Shown here in pieces: positions 1 to 6,192 of a stretch of 7,080 bases of DNA; the first letter of the stretch is position 1; every line of letters starts with the position of its first letter. Under the pieces are notes generated by a model. The model ran no database searches. It was given only the letters and a program-made list of their open reading frames with translations, and was not told the DNA's origin. The position numbers were made by a program, and so were the translations under genes. The stretch is from Candidatus Zhuqueibacterota bacterium RBG_16_48_16. Its GTDB lineage: Bacteria > Zhuqueibacterota > Zhuqueibacteria > Residuimicrobiales > Sediminimicrobiaceae. The stretch lies in the NCBI GenBank assembly GCA_001771235.1, contig METF01000196.1, forward strand, positions 1 through 7,080. Reading direction: 5' to 3'.

Positions 1-1
1 C

Positions 2-3000
2 AATTCTATTGTGGAATATGAGCAGGGCACAAAGCTCGCTCCGAGAAGCTACGCGCTCGTTTTTGCTTACAAATACTTTACCGACAGCCGGTATTACCGC
101 GATGCCATTCCGCCCCAAGCCCTGGTGCTGAGCTCCAGCCACAGCACCCTGGGTTTGAACGGACTGGCCAACAGCCGTGCCGAGACCATTTCTCTCTTTA
201 CGCCCGATACGACAGAGGTAGCCTCCCGGGCTTACACGGTTCCCAATGCGGATGGATTTTCCGAAGAAAAGAAAGTGCTGGACTATCCGGACGAGGACAA
301 GAATTGGGCAGATGCCATCGTCCCGGGCGGCACGCCGGGCTATGCCAACTCGATTGCGCCGCTCGATTTCGATCTGGCTTTTGTTGCAGAAAAAGTCAGG
401 GTGTCGCCGGCGAACATTACCCGCCGTGATTCGCTTTGTTTCGATTTTTGGCTGGTCAATATCGGCATAAATTCCGTCGAGCGAGTGATCGTCGATCTGT
501 TTGAGGATGCCAACCTGGACGGCATTTTTGCGCCGGGAGAACGGCTTGCCACTCAGGCCGCGCCATCCGCCGGGCTTTCCTGGATGGACACGCTGCACGT
601 CCTCGTTCGGACGCATCCGCTGGCGGTCGGCTTGCACGGCTTCCGTGCACAGATCGTGTACAATGAGGATCGGGATATTTCCAACAATCAGCTCGACCTG
701 GAGGCGGAAGTCCGAGCTGGATATGGAGATGTTGTGGTTAATGAAATTTACACCGATGAAAAAGCCACTTGGCTCGAGGTATACAATGCCTTGCCGGAGG
801 CCGTTTCCTTGCGCAATTGGCAGATCTTGTTCCCGCTGCATAAAAGCTCCGTTGTTTTGAAAAAAGAGATTTCTATCGCGCCGAACGGTATGGCCCTTTT
901 TGTCTCGCCCGATTTCGATGCCGAAACGATCTGGAAAACCCAAACGCCAATAATTGAGATGAAAGAGCTGCCCGCGCTTGATAGCGGCTCTGAAATCATT
1001 TCACTGATTGATGAGCGGGGAGCAACGATAGATTCGGTCTATTACTCGCTGCCTTTTTCGCAGGACAAAAAATCTGTTGAGCGGCTTGGTTACGATCTGC
1101 CGGGTGATCAGACATCGAGCTGGCAGTTTTGTCCATATCCGAAAGGGGCCACTCCCGGCGAGGCCAATGCCGCCGGGCGCTCCTTCGCCGATCCCGCCAT
1201 AAGCGCCGGTTCCGTTATTTACCAGCCGGCCTTCCCCGCGTTAAACGATTCTATAACGCTCAGTTTTTACGTGCACAATCACGGCAATATGGCTGCCGGA
1301 GACGTGCAAGTGTTTATCTATTCGATCCTGGCAGCAAGTACGGACACGATGCTGGTGTCGCACATAAACGTTCCCCGTATTTCCCCGGCTGATTCATCAC
1401 AATGTACGCTGTCGCTGCAACCGCAAGATGTTGGGCTTTATACGATTCTATTTCGAGTCGACGCAGCGAATGACTTTTACGCCATCAACAACAGGGCGGA
1501 AACAGTCGTGAGGGTCGGTTATCCGTTCCACACCCTGGTTGTTAACGAAATTCTCTACAACACGGAGGAGAAGGAACAGGAGTGGGTAGAGCTGTACAAT
1601 CCATCCAGCCGGACTGTCGATCTGGCCGGTTGGTCTTTAAGAGATAAATCCAGGCAGGTCACTCTTACGGATGTGTCTTTCTTGCTCGATCCGGGCGGCT
1701 ATCTCGTCTTCAGCAACGTCCCCCTGCAGGGGGACAGCCTGGCGCTGAATATCGTAAATCCCAGGCTGCCGGAGCTGAACAACAGTGGCGATATACTGGT
1801 TCTCTATGACGCCGCCGGCCATGTCTGTGACAGCCTGGAATACAAAAGCTTATGGGGTGGAGGCCGGTCGGTTTCGCTGGAGCGGATACGGTTCGACGAA
1901 GCGTCAACGGACAGCCTCAATTGGGCGAGCAGCATCGACCCGTCAGGCAGCACGCCGGGGCGGGTGAACAGCGTGAGTCCCAAAGCATGGGACGTGGCTG
2001 TTTTGCCGGATCGCTTTTTCTGCGAGCCGGCAAGACCGGAGGCAGATGATGATATTCTCCTGACGGTAACAGTTGAGAACACTGGATTAAATCCCTTGAC
2101 GAATTTTTCTGTTTTTTTCCATTATCGGCCTTTGCACTCCGAGGAAAGCCTGCTTATTTCGGATCCGGTTACAATTTCATATCTCGAACCACAGGAGAGA
2201 ACGGAGGTCGCGGCAACCTGGAAGAGTGCGCCGTCAGGGACGTTCATCCTTCAGGCGCAGGTGGCACATCCACAGGACGGACTGGCAGACAACGATTTTG
2301 CCGAGCGGCGAATTTCCGTCAGTTTCCCGAGAGAAAGCCTTGTCATCAACGAAATCATGTTCAACCCGCTGCCAAACCAGGGCGAGTGGATAGAGTTGTT
2401 TAACAAAAGCTCTTTGGAGATCGATCTCTTTGATTGGCGGCTTGCCGATAGCGATACGGCAGCGAGCACGGTTATTGCCGACTCATCATGCCTGTTCCTG
2501 CCCGGCGAATTTGTCGTCCTGGCTGCGGATTCATTTGAGGTGGATTCTCCTGCAAAGTGGGTATGCCTTTCCAGATGGCCTTCTTTGTCCAACTCGGGCG
2601 ATGAGATATACCTGACCGATGCCAATGGCAGAGTCATCGACCATGTCATTTATTCGACGGAAAATGCCGAACGCCGCGGTTTTTCGCTGGAGCGGATCAG
2701 TCCCTCTACGCCTTCGGCGGAAACGACCAATTGGGTGCAGAGTGTCGACGCCCGGGGGCATACGGCGGGCAGGACGAACAGTGTTTTCATCGACGTCCTC
2801 CCCGGCGGTGTCAGTCTTGAGGTATCCCCCGATCCGTTTTCACCGGACAGCGACGGCTTTGAAGATGTCGTCGCCATCTCCTGTGAGCTGCCGGTCACAA
2901 GCGCATCAATCCATCTGAAGATTTATGATATCCACGGTCGGATGGTACGCTTTCTATTGAACAATGAATCGACCGGGGCGAAGAGAACGGTATTTTGGGA

Positions 3001-3127
3001 TGGGACGGATGAGGATGGCCAAAGATGTCGGATGGGCATTTATATTGTCTATTTGGAGGCACTGGATCGTCTTCATCGGACTGTTCATAGAGCCAAAAAA
3101 ACGCTGGTGCTGGCCACAAGATTGTGA
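2..3127 (+). CDS. Giant secreted LTD/CARDB repeat protein with C-terminal FlgD-like domain (5' partial)
   Basis: The frame is open to the left edge, so the true start lies upstream; residues here count from the GTG at position 11, and 1038 are visible. Three complete lamin-tail (LTD) starts are seen as hydrophobic-N-E-I motifs: VVVNEIY (241-247), VVNEILYN (510-517) and VINEIMFN (778-785). Each is followed by a W-[LVI]-E-[LV]-[YF]-N strand. Each LTD closes with a W-x(n)-T-[PA]-G motif at 108, 381, 648 and 918, so the first of four LTDs is truncated by the window. Between LTDs lie roughly 110-125-residue beta-rich segments, at about 115-238, 394-506 and 655-770, that resemble CARDB/Ig-like adhesion domains. 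The C-terminus (about 932-1038) is a FlgD-type Ig domain with SPDPFSPDSDG at 939-949, a KIYDIHGRMVR strand and FWDGTDEDGQ. Such C-terminal domains commonly end exported proteins in the FCB group, sometimes as type IX secretion signals; which route applies here is not shown. LTDs and CARDBs are non-catalytic, so a cell-surface or extracellular binding or scaffold role is inferred. No catalytic domain is visible. Confidence 0.88.
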   Translation, partial: NSIVEYEQGTKLAPRSYALVFAYKYFTDSRYYRDAIPPQALVLSSSHSTLGLNGLANSRAETISLFTPDTTEVASRAYTVPNADGFSEEKKVLDYPDEDKNWADAIVPGGTPGYANSIAPLDFDLAFVAEKVRVSPANITRRDSLCFDFWLVNIGINSVERVIVDLFEDANLDGIFAPGERLATQAAPSAGLSWMDTLHVLVRTHPLAVGLHGFRAQIVYNEDRDISNNQLDLEAEVRAGYGDVVVNEIYTDEKATWLEVYNALPEAVSLRNWQILFPLHKSSVVLKKEISIAPNGMALFVSPDFDAETIWKTQTPIIEMKELPALDSGSEIISLIDERGATIDSVYYSLPFSQDKKSVERLGYDLPGDQTSSWQFCPYPKGATPGEANAAGRSFADPAISAGSVIYQPAFPALNDSITLSFYVHNHGNMAAGDVQVFIYSILAASTDTMLVSHINVPRISPADSSQCTLSLQPQDVGLYTILFRVDAANDFYAINNRAETVVRVGYPFHTLVVNEILYNTEEKEQEWVELYNPSSRTVDLAGWSLRDKSRQVTLTDVSFLLDPGGYLVFSNVPLQGDSLALNIVNPRLPELNNSGDILVLYDAAGHVCDSLEYKSLWGGGRSVSLERIRFDEASTDSLNWASSIDPSGSTPGRVNSVSPKAWDVAVLPDRFFCEPARPEADDDILLTVTVENTGLNPLTNFSVFFHYRPLHSEESLLISDPVTISYLEPQERTEVAATWKSAPSGTFILQAQVAHPQDGLADNDFAERRISVSFPRESLVINEIMFNPLPNQGEWIELFNKSSLEIDLFDWRLADSDTAASTVIADSSCLFLPGEFVVLAADSFEVDSPAKWVCLSRWPSLSNSGDEIYLTDANGRVIDHVIYSTENAERRGFSLERISPSTPSAETTNWVQSVDARGHTAGRTNSVFIDVLPGGVSLEVSPDPFSPDSDGFEDVVAISCELPVTSASIHLKIYDIHGRMVRFLLNNESTGAKRTVFWDGTDEDGQRCRMGIYIVYLEALDRLHRTVHRAKKTLVLATRL

Positions 3128-3211
3128 TGGTGCTTTGCGCGTGCCTGTTTCGGGTAGCGGGCGCTCGGGTTTCTAATTGTCTGATCGAATACTATTCAAT
3201 TTGAAAATTTG

Positions 3212-3350
3212 CTGTCATTGCGAGGCGTTTCCTTCGACAAGCTCAGGACAAGTTTTGCCGAAGCAATCTCCTGAAAGGTAAGGGGATTGCTTCGCTCCAA
3301 CATAGCAAATTGAACGGGAAATGACTCATTTCCTCCGCTCGCAATGACAG
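3212..3350. repeat. Palindromic repeat with 13-bp perfect terminal inverted repeats (TGTCATTGCGAG type)
   Basis: CTGTCATTGCGAG at 3212-3224 is the exact reverse complement of CTCGCAATGACAG at 3338-3350. Nested inside is a 14-bp stem (3259-3272 with 3281-3294, one G-T wobble, 8-nt loop) built on CGAAGCAATC/GATTGCTTCG. The right spacer holds a third perfect palindrome, GGAAATGA-C-TCATTTCC, at 3317-3333. The left spacer carries CCTTCGACAAGCTCAGG, a string I recognise as recurrent in environmental bacterial genomes. The whole has the look of a non-autonomous, MITE-like hairpin element. No flanking target duplication is evident. Confidence 0.85.
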
Positions 3351-3396
3351 TTTTCTTGCATTTCGCTATTTTTCGGTCAGACACTGTAATATAACA

Positions 3397-3419
3397 AACC
3401 CTGACAGGGTTCCGAACCC
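3397..3419. repeat. Two overlapping small palindromes
   Basis: AACCCTG-A-CAGGGTT (3397-3411) is a perfect 7-bp-arm palindrome. GGGTTC-C-GAACCC (3407-3419) is a perfect 6-bp-arm palindrome. They share the GGGTT segment, so only one hairpin can form at a time in a single strand. The function is unknown; it may be a remnant of another interspersed repeat. Confidence 0.6.
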
Positions 3420-3520
3420 AAAACAAACGAAAGGCATCAACCCGGATTTCATTCATTTTGTTTTTTTGTGTGTTTCATGGGCTGGAAAGTTACGACGAAA
3501 ATAGAAAGATGATTTTATTA

Positions 3521-3557
3521 ACGCGGAGAACGCAGAGGCCGCCGAGGGTCGCAGAGG
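3521..3557. repeat. Degenerate 9-10 bp tandem repeat (ACGCAGAGG-like)
   Basis: Four consecutive units read ACGCGGAGA, ACGCAGAGG, CCGCCGAGGG and TCGCAGAGG. This matches a low-complexity CGCAGAG repeat that I recognise as widespread in intergenic DNA of environmental bacteria; no formal family name is claimed. It sits alone here, with no obvious inverted partner. Confidence 0.6.
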
Positions 3558-3696
3558 AAGTTATTCGATTCTTGTCGATGACCAGGACAACAACGGCACT
3601 TTTTATGTAAATTTCTTAAGGAATGACTTATTGTGTGTCGAATGCGTCGTTGTGGTAGACCGAATACCATCTACCGTGTCCCCAATTCAGCCTAAC

Positions 3697-3835
3697 TGTC
3701 ATTCTCTTGAGAATCTTTGTAATTGTGTAATCGTAGCCGCCGTAACGGCATTTTTTAGGAGAAATTCCCATATCAGTTACAGTTTGCGTTTTTTTAATTT
3801 GTGCACGCTTGGCAAAGATTCCTAAAGGAATGACA
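3697..3835. repeat. Palindromic repeat with TGTCATT ends and hairpin-forming arms
   Basis: The left arm (3697-3719) and the reverse complement of the right arm (3813-3835) agree at 19 of 23 positions, beginning TGTCATTC and ending AATCTTTG. Each arm is also a palindrome: ATTCTC-TT-GAGAAT at 3701-3714 and ATTCCT-AA-AGGAAT at 3818-3831. All four differences between the arms fall inside these mini-hairpins and are matched, so base pairing is kept. The length (139 bp) and the TGTCATT/AATGACA ends resemble the element at 3212-3350, but the interior differs. Confidence 0.75.
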
Positions 3836-3941
3836 CCCTCTTATTAGTAAATGGAGTAGATAGATTGTCATTCGACTCTAAACTTTCGCTGTAGTTCTAG
3901 TAAAGCTCCCCAGAAAGCGGCTGAATTATACCCCCGGGTTT

Positions 3942-4784
3942 TTACAAGGTATCACTTTCAGCGGGGTCAAGATCTTCCAGCTCGTCCAGTTTATCCTCCA
4001 ACCCCTCCATGAGCGTTTCAATATTTTTTTCCAATTGTCCCAACGCCACATCGACGTTGCCGGAGGCAAAGGACGCTACCATGCTCTGAATGGCTTCAGG
4101 TGATGTCACTACTTTGAGCAGTTGCTCCTTTTGCAATTCCGTGAATTGCTGCATCAATTGATTTTTTTGCGCAATTTTCATGTACGTTTTCACATCAGGC
4201 TTGAATTCTATGGACAGGCCGCTATCCGCCTTGAATACGAAATGCTGCTCTTTTTTGAATTTGGGCAGCTCCTTTAAGAGGTCACGATGAAAGTCGCTGA
4301 CCTGTTGAATCTGGTGTGCGAGCTTGTCGTAATCTTGTGGCGACCAGGACCTCTCGCCATCGACATGTCTCGGTATTCTTGGAAAGGTTCTAAAGCGCGC
4401 GATACCGCCCCTTTCGCCGGTTTGCTTGTCTTTTTTCTCCACCTCACTTATCGTCGGCTCCTGCGGCTCCAGCGTGGCCATGATGTTGTCGGCATCGATC
4501 GTATCCTGGCTGGTTTCGTTCAGGATTGCCGCGGCTACCTTTTCAATTCTCGCCGGAGAAACTTCATCCTTATCGACGCTTCCCAGGAATTCCTTATACT
4601 TTTTTTGCAGTGCATCTTTTTTCTCACCATCCGGCACCATGGCAAACAATTGATCGCCGAGCAAGCCCAGCGTGGAATCGAGGACGTTATCGTTCAGTCT
4701 CTTATCCTTTGTAAAGGTGAAAAAAATGGCTGCGGACAGAAGAACGACCAGTAAGGCAAGAGACACATTTTTTATGATTTTCAT
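3942..4784 (-). CDS. Membrane-anchored alpha-helical protein of unknown function
   Basis: I do not recognise this 280-residue protein. It begins MKIIKN, followed by a single hydrophobic segment at about residues 7-24, which suggests an uncleaved signal anchor or a signal peptide. There is no cysteine, so it is not a lipoprotein. The rest is strongly charged and mostly helical: a K/E-rich region at about 50-95, a linker rich in P, R and G at about 105-150, and Gln/Lys/Glu-rich helices from about 150 onward. An amphipathic, acidic, likely coiled-coil tail at about 245-275 ends in a D/E cluster. The ATG start at 4784 is supported by GGGAGAG four bases upstream. It lies downstream of the lipid-kinase gene on the same strand, 88 bp away. 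Topology with the helical part outside the inner membrane is an inference. The overlapping plus-strand frames are shadows. Confidence 0.8.
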   Translation of the reverse strand: MKIIKNVSLALLVVLLSAAIFFTFTKDKRLNDNVLDSTLGLLGDQLFAMVPDGEKKDALQKKYKEFLGSVDKDEVSPARIEKVAAAILNETSQDTIDADNIMATLEPQEPTISEVEKKDKQTGERGGIARFRTFPRIPRHVDGERSWSPQDYDKLAHQIQQVSDFHRDLLKELPKFKKEQHFVFKADSGLSIEFKPDVKTYMKIAQKNQLMQQFTELQKEQLLKVVTSPEAIQSMVASFASGNVDVALGQLEKNIETLMEGLEDKLDELEDLDPAESDTL

Positions 4785-4788
4785 CGAA

Positions 4789-4795
4789 CTCTCCC
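4789..4795 (-). promoter_or_regulatory. Ribosome binding site for the 280-residue gene
   Basis: Read on the minus strand this is GGGAGAG, with the GGAG core six bases before the ATG at 4784-4782. It fixes the start used for that gene. Confidence 0.6.
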
Positions 4796-4807
4796 AAGAA
4801 TTCCGTT

Positions 4808-4837
4808 TTTATAACGTTTAGACAAAGAAAATATCAA
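4808..4837 (-). promoter_or_regulatory. Candidate sigma-70-like promoter for the 280-residue gene
   Basis: On the minus strand TTGATA (4837-4832) is followed after 18 bp by TATAAA (4813-4808); each matches the sigma-70 consensus at five of six positions. It lies 23 bases upstream of the ATG. The region is AT-rich, so chance is possible, and the promoter preferences of this organism are unknown. If real, this gene can be expressed independently of the kinase gene. Confidence 0.35.
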
Positions 4838-4860
4838 ATAGTTTCATGCAATTTTCTATT

Positions 4861-4871
4861 CCTTTTTGGCA
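4861..4871. repeat. 11-bp direct repeat, outer copy (candidate target-site duplication)
   Basis: CCTTTTTGGCA here is identical to 4981-4991, exactly 120 bp away; the bases on either side differ. The two copies bracket the palindromic element at 4872-4980, as expected for a target duplication made on insertion. Confidence 0.65.
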
Positions 4872-4980
4872 GCTATTCAGGTATCGTAATTTTTCGGCCA
4901 CGAAAACTCGAAGACACAAAGATTGACAAAGATTTTTTGTGTTCCTTAGTGGCTTTGCGACTTGGTGGCTGAATAGATAC
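4872..4980. mobile_element. Palindromic MITE-like repeat inserted in the 3' end of the lipid-kinase gene
   Basis: This 109-bp element has CTATTCAG at 4873-4880 and CTGAATAG at 4969-4976 as perfect 8-bp inverted repeats. Further in is GCCAC (4897-4901) opposite GTGGC (4965-4969), then imperfectly complementary arms rich in CGAAGACACAAAG and CTTAGTGGCTTTG. It belongs to a CCACGAAGACACAAAG-style repeat that I recognise as common in environmental genomes. The arm at 4945-4969 matches 6116-6140 at 22 of 25 bases, so a relative lies about 1.2 kb away. It encodes no transposase. It supplies the last 35 codons and the stop codon of the kinase gene. Confidence 0.7.
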
Positions 4981-5865
4981 CCTTTTTGGCACGATGATTT
5001 TCAGAGCCCGAGGCACCAGGGTCACGCTCAATTCGGTTTGGGCATCTTGCGGTTCTCCATCCACGTGAAAAGGCCCCGGCTTTTCGCGAATGATCTTCAC
5101 TTCCCTGGCCTGGAACCGTTCGTATTTTCGTACCTTTTCAATTTTTCCTGAAAACAGTTTTGGGAAATGATAAGCGGCGTATAAAAATTTTACGCGATGC
5201 AGGATACAGATATCCAGCAGTCCGTCGTCCGGCTCCGCTTTTGGCGCAATAATGACGCCGTTGCCCCATTGCCTGGTATTGGCAATGGTGATCAGCAGGG
5301 CGGGCACGGCGATCTGCTTGCCGTTAAATTTTAAGACAAAAACCTCGGGCCGGTAAAACAGGAATTCCCGAAAGCCGATGGTAAAATAAGGCAACGGCCC
5401 GCGAATGCTTTGATCGTCAAAAAGCTTGCCCACCAGGGCGTCAAAGCCGACGCCGGCGACGATAAAAAAATAGCGATTTTCGATCTTTCCGGCATCGATG
5501 ATCCGGGTTGTGCCGTCGATTAATAATCGCGCCGCTTTGCGGATCGACAGGGGGATATCCACGCCCCTCGACAGCCCGTTGCCCGAGCCGATAGGTATGA
5601 CGCCAAAAGCCACATCGCGATGAATGAGGGCGGAAGCCGTTTCGTTGGCGGTGCCGTCGCCGCCAACGGCTACAATGGCATCATAACCTTGTCCGCAGGC
5701 TCTGGTGGCTATCTCAGTAGCGTGCCCTCGGTATTTTGTTTCCTCGAAATCGAATTCAAATTTTGCATCGCTCAGCGTAAACTCGATGACCTTGCGGATG
5801 AGCAAAGGACTGCGAATCAAGCCTGATTTTGGATTGTGGATGAATTTTACCTTATTGAAGCTCAA
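4873..5865 (-). CDS. Diacylglycerol kinase-like lipid kinase (YegS/BmrU type), C-terminus derived from an inserted repeat
   Basis: The family phosphorylates lipid alcohols such as diacylglycerol with ATP at the cytoplasmic face of the membrane; the substrate here cannot be read from the sequence. Motifs in order are NPKSG (11-15), the nucleotide-binding GGDGTANE (68-75), GSGNGLSRG (93-101), VAGVGFDALV (136-145), PDDGLLDI (212-219) and HVDGEP (267-272). This covers both halves of the fold, and no key motif is missing. The start is TTG at 5865-5863: AGGCAGGA lies five bases upstream, no ATG or GTG occurs in the nearby upstream frame, and NPKSG falls where the family expects it. The protein is 330 residues as encoded, but residues 296-330 come from the palindromic element. 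Excising it together with one 11-bp repeat copy would give a 303-residue protein ending NRKLHETI, a usual family length. Whether the altered tail affects activity is unknown. Confidence 0.9.
   Translation of the reverse strand: MSFNKVKFIHNPKSGLIRSPLLIRKVIEFTLSDAKFEFDFEETKYRGHATEIATRACGQGYDAIVAVGGDGTANETASALIHRDVAFGVIPIGSGNGLSRGVDIPLSIRKAARLLIDGTTRIIDAGKIENRYFFIVAGVGFDALVGKLFDDQSIRGPLPYFTIGFREFLFYRPEVFVLKFNGKQIAVPALLITIANTRQWGNGVIIAPKAEPDDGLLDICILHRVKFLYAAYHFPKLFSGKIEKVRKYERFQAREVKIIREKPGPFHVDGEPQDAQTELSVTLVPRALKIIVPKRVSIQPPSRKATKEHKKSLSIFVSSSFRGRKITIPE
4981..4991. repeat. 11-bp direct repeat, inner copy (candidate target-site duplication)
   Basis: CCTTTTTGGCA is identical to 4861-4871. On the coding (minus) strand it encodes the P-K-R at kinase residues 293-295, the last residues before the repeat-derived tail. 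This marks the junction of original gene and insertion. Confidence 0.65.
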
Positions 5866-5870
5866 CGAAA

Positions 5871-5878
5871 TCCTGCCT
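5871..5878 (-). promoter_or_regulatory. Ribosome binding site deciding the TTG start of the lipid kinase
   Basis: On the minus strand this is AGGCAGGA, ending five bases before the TTG at 5865. With no nearby in-frame ATG or GTG upstream, it supports the rare TTG start. Confidence 0.55.
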
Positions 5879-5966
5879 ATGATATTTTTTACACGCCCAC
5901 CTAATTTATAAAATATGCCAACATATACAATTTATTTATTTCCCTTGCTATTTTTGTCTCTAGTCC

Positions 5967-6159
5967 TTAACCTGCATTATTCATAAATTCTAGCCACGAA
6001 GGCGCCAAGTTACAAAGCATCACAAAGTTATATGGCAAAGTTGTCTAAAACTGTATTTTTGTTCCGATTCATCACCGTTGCAAGGCAAACTAAATATTGT
6101 CTTAGTTTTGTGTAGCTTAGTGCCTTTGGGACTTTGTGGCAATGAATTATTCAGGTTAA
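5967..6159. repeat. Long palindromic repeat, relative of the element in the kinase gene
   Basis: The terminal inverted repeats at 5967-5984 and 6142-6159 pair at 16 of 18 positions and have perfect 8-bp ends (TTAACCTG/CAGGTTAA). Inner arms at 5993-6017 (GCCACGAAGG...) and 6116-6140 (...GACTTTGTGGC) are imperfectly complementary. The arm at 6116-6140 matches 4945-4969 at 22 of 25 bases. The centre, roughly 6018-6115, is not obviously palindromic and makes this copy longer than the one at 4872-4980. No flanking direct repeat is evident. Confidence 0.7.
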
Positions 6160-6178
6160 ATAACGGCAAAGGCATTCA

Positions 6179-6184
6179 AGAGGA
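6179..6184 (+). promoter_or_regulatory. Ribosome binding site for the GH5 gene
   Basis: AGAGGA lies eight bases before the ATG at 6193. A second in-frame ATG at 6202 would be 17 bases away, so the upstream ATG is preferred. Confidence 0.65.
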
Positions 6185-6192
6185 CAAACGAT

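Larger units (their letters stand above)
3128..3941. other. Gene-poor convergent intergenic region filled with short repeats
   Basis: This stretch of about 814 bp separates the 3' ends of the plus-strand surface-protein gene and the minus-strand 280-residue gene. It has no credible coding sequence: the short open frames inside it are translations of the palindromic repeats. It contains a TGTCATTGCGAG-type palindrome (3212-3350), two overlapping small palindromes (3397-3419), a degenerate CGCAGAG tandem (3521-3557) and a second TGTCATT-ended palindrome (3697-3835). I could not find a classic hairpin-plus-T-run terminator for either flanking gene. The repeat hairpins could serve that role, but this is inference. 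Confidence 0.75.
5866..6192. other. Divergent intergenic region between lipid kinase and GH5 genes
   Basis: These 327 bp lie between two divergent starts. About 193 bp is a palindromic repeat (5967-6159), leaving an AT-rich stretch (about 5880-5966) upstream of the kinase and only 33 bp before the GH5 gene. I could not place a convincing promoter for either gene. The AT-rich part contains TATAAA and TTGGCA on the kinase strand but with poor spacing. A promoter for the GH5 gene would have to lie within or across the repeat. Confidence 0.6.

Noticed and set aside
740..2350. Reading the regular 804-bp spacing as a recent DNA duplication
   Set aside because: The nucleotide sequence of the units is strongly diverged; only protein motifs and spacing are shared, so it is an old domain repeat, not a recent tandem duplication.
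3137..3175. Possible terminator hairpin after the giant gene (GTGCCTG...CGGGCGC)
   Set aside because: It has only seven pairs, two of them wobbles, a 10-nt loop and no T-run after it; not convincing.
3196..3456. 86-codon minus-strand open frame
   Set aside because: Most of it is a read-through of the palindrome at 3212-3350 (translations such as VLSLSKETPRND are typical of that repeat). It has no ribosome site or family similarity.
3559..3825. Plus-strand open frame with a protein-like stretch (ILVDDQDNNGTFYVNFL) near its start
   Set aside because: The 3' half is the repeat at 3697-3835 and the start abuts the CGCAGAG tandem. The protein-like part is under 25 codons and could be chance or a tiny coding relic; there is no ribosome site.
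3866..3876. Third TGTCATTC copy as a solo repeat end
   Set aside because: Only about nine bases match the repeat termini and no inverted partner lies nearby; too short to call.
4287..4754. 155-codon plus-strand open frame opposite the 280-residue gene
   Set aside because: It is antisense to a gene with a good start, ribosome site, membrane segment and coherent helical composition. Its own translation looks like a shadow frame.
5880..5940. Promoter for the lipid kinase (TTGTAT, TTGGCA, TATAAA on the minus strand)
   Set aside because: No combination gives acceptable spacing between -35-like and -10-like boxes; the region is simply AT-rich.
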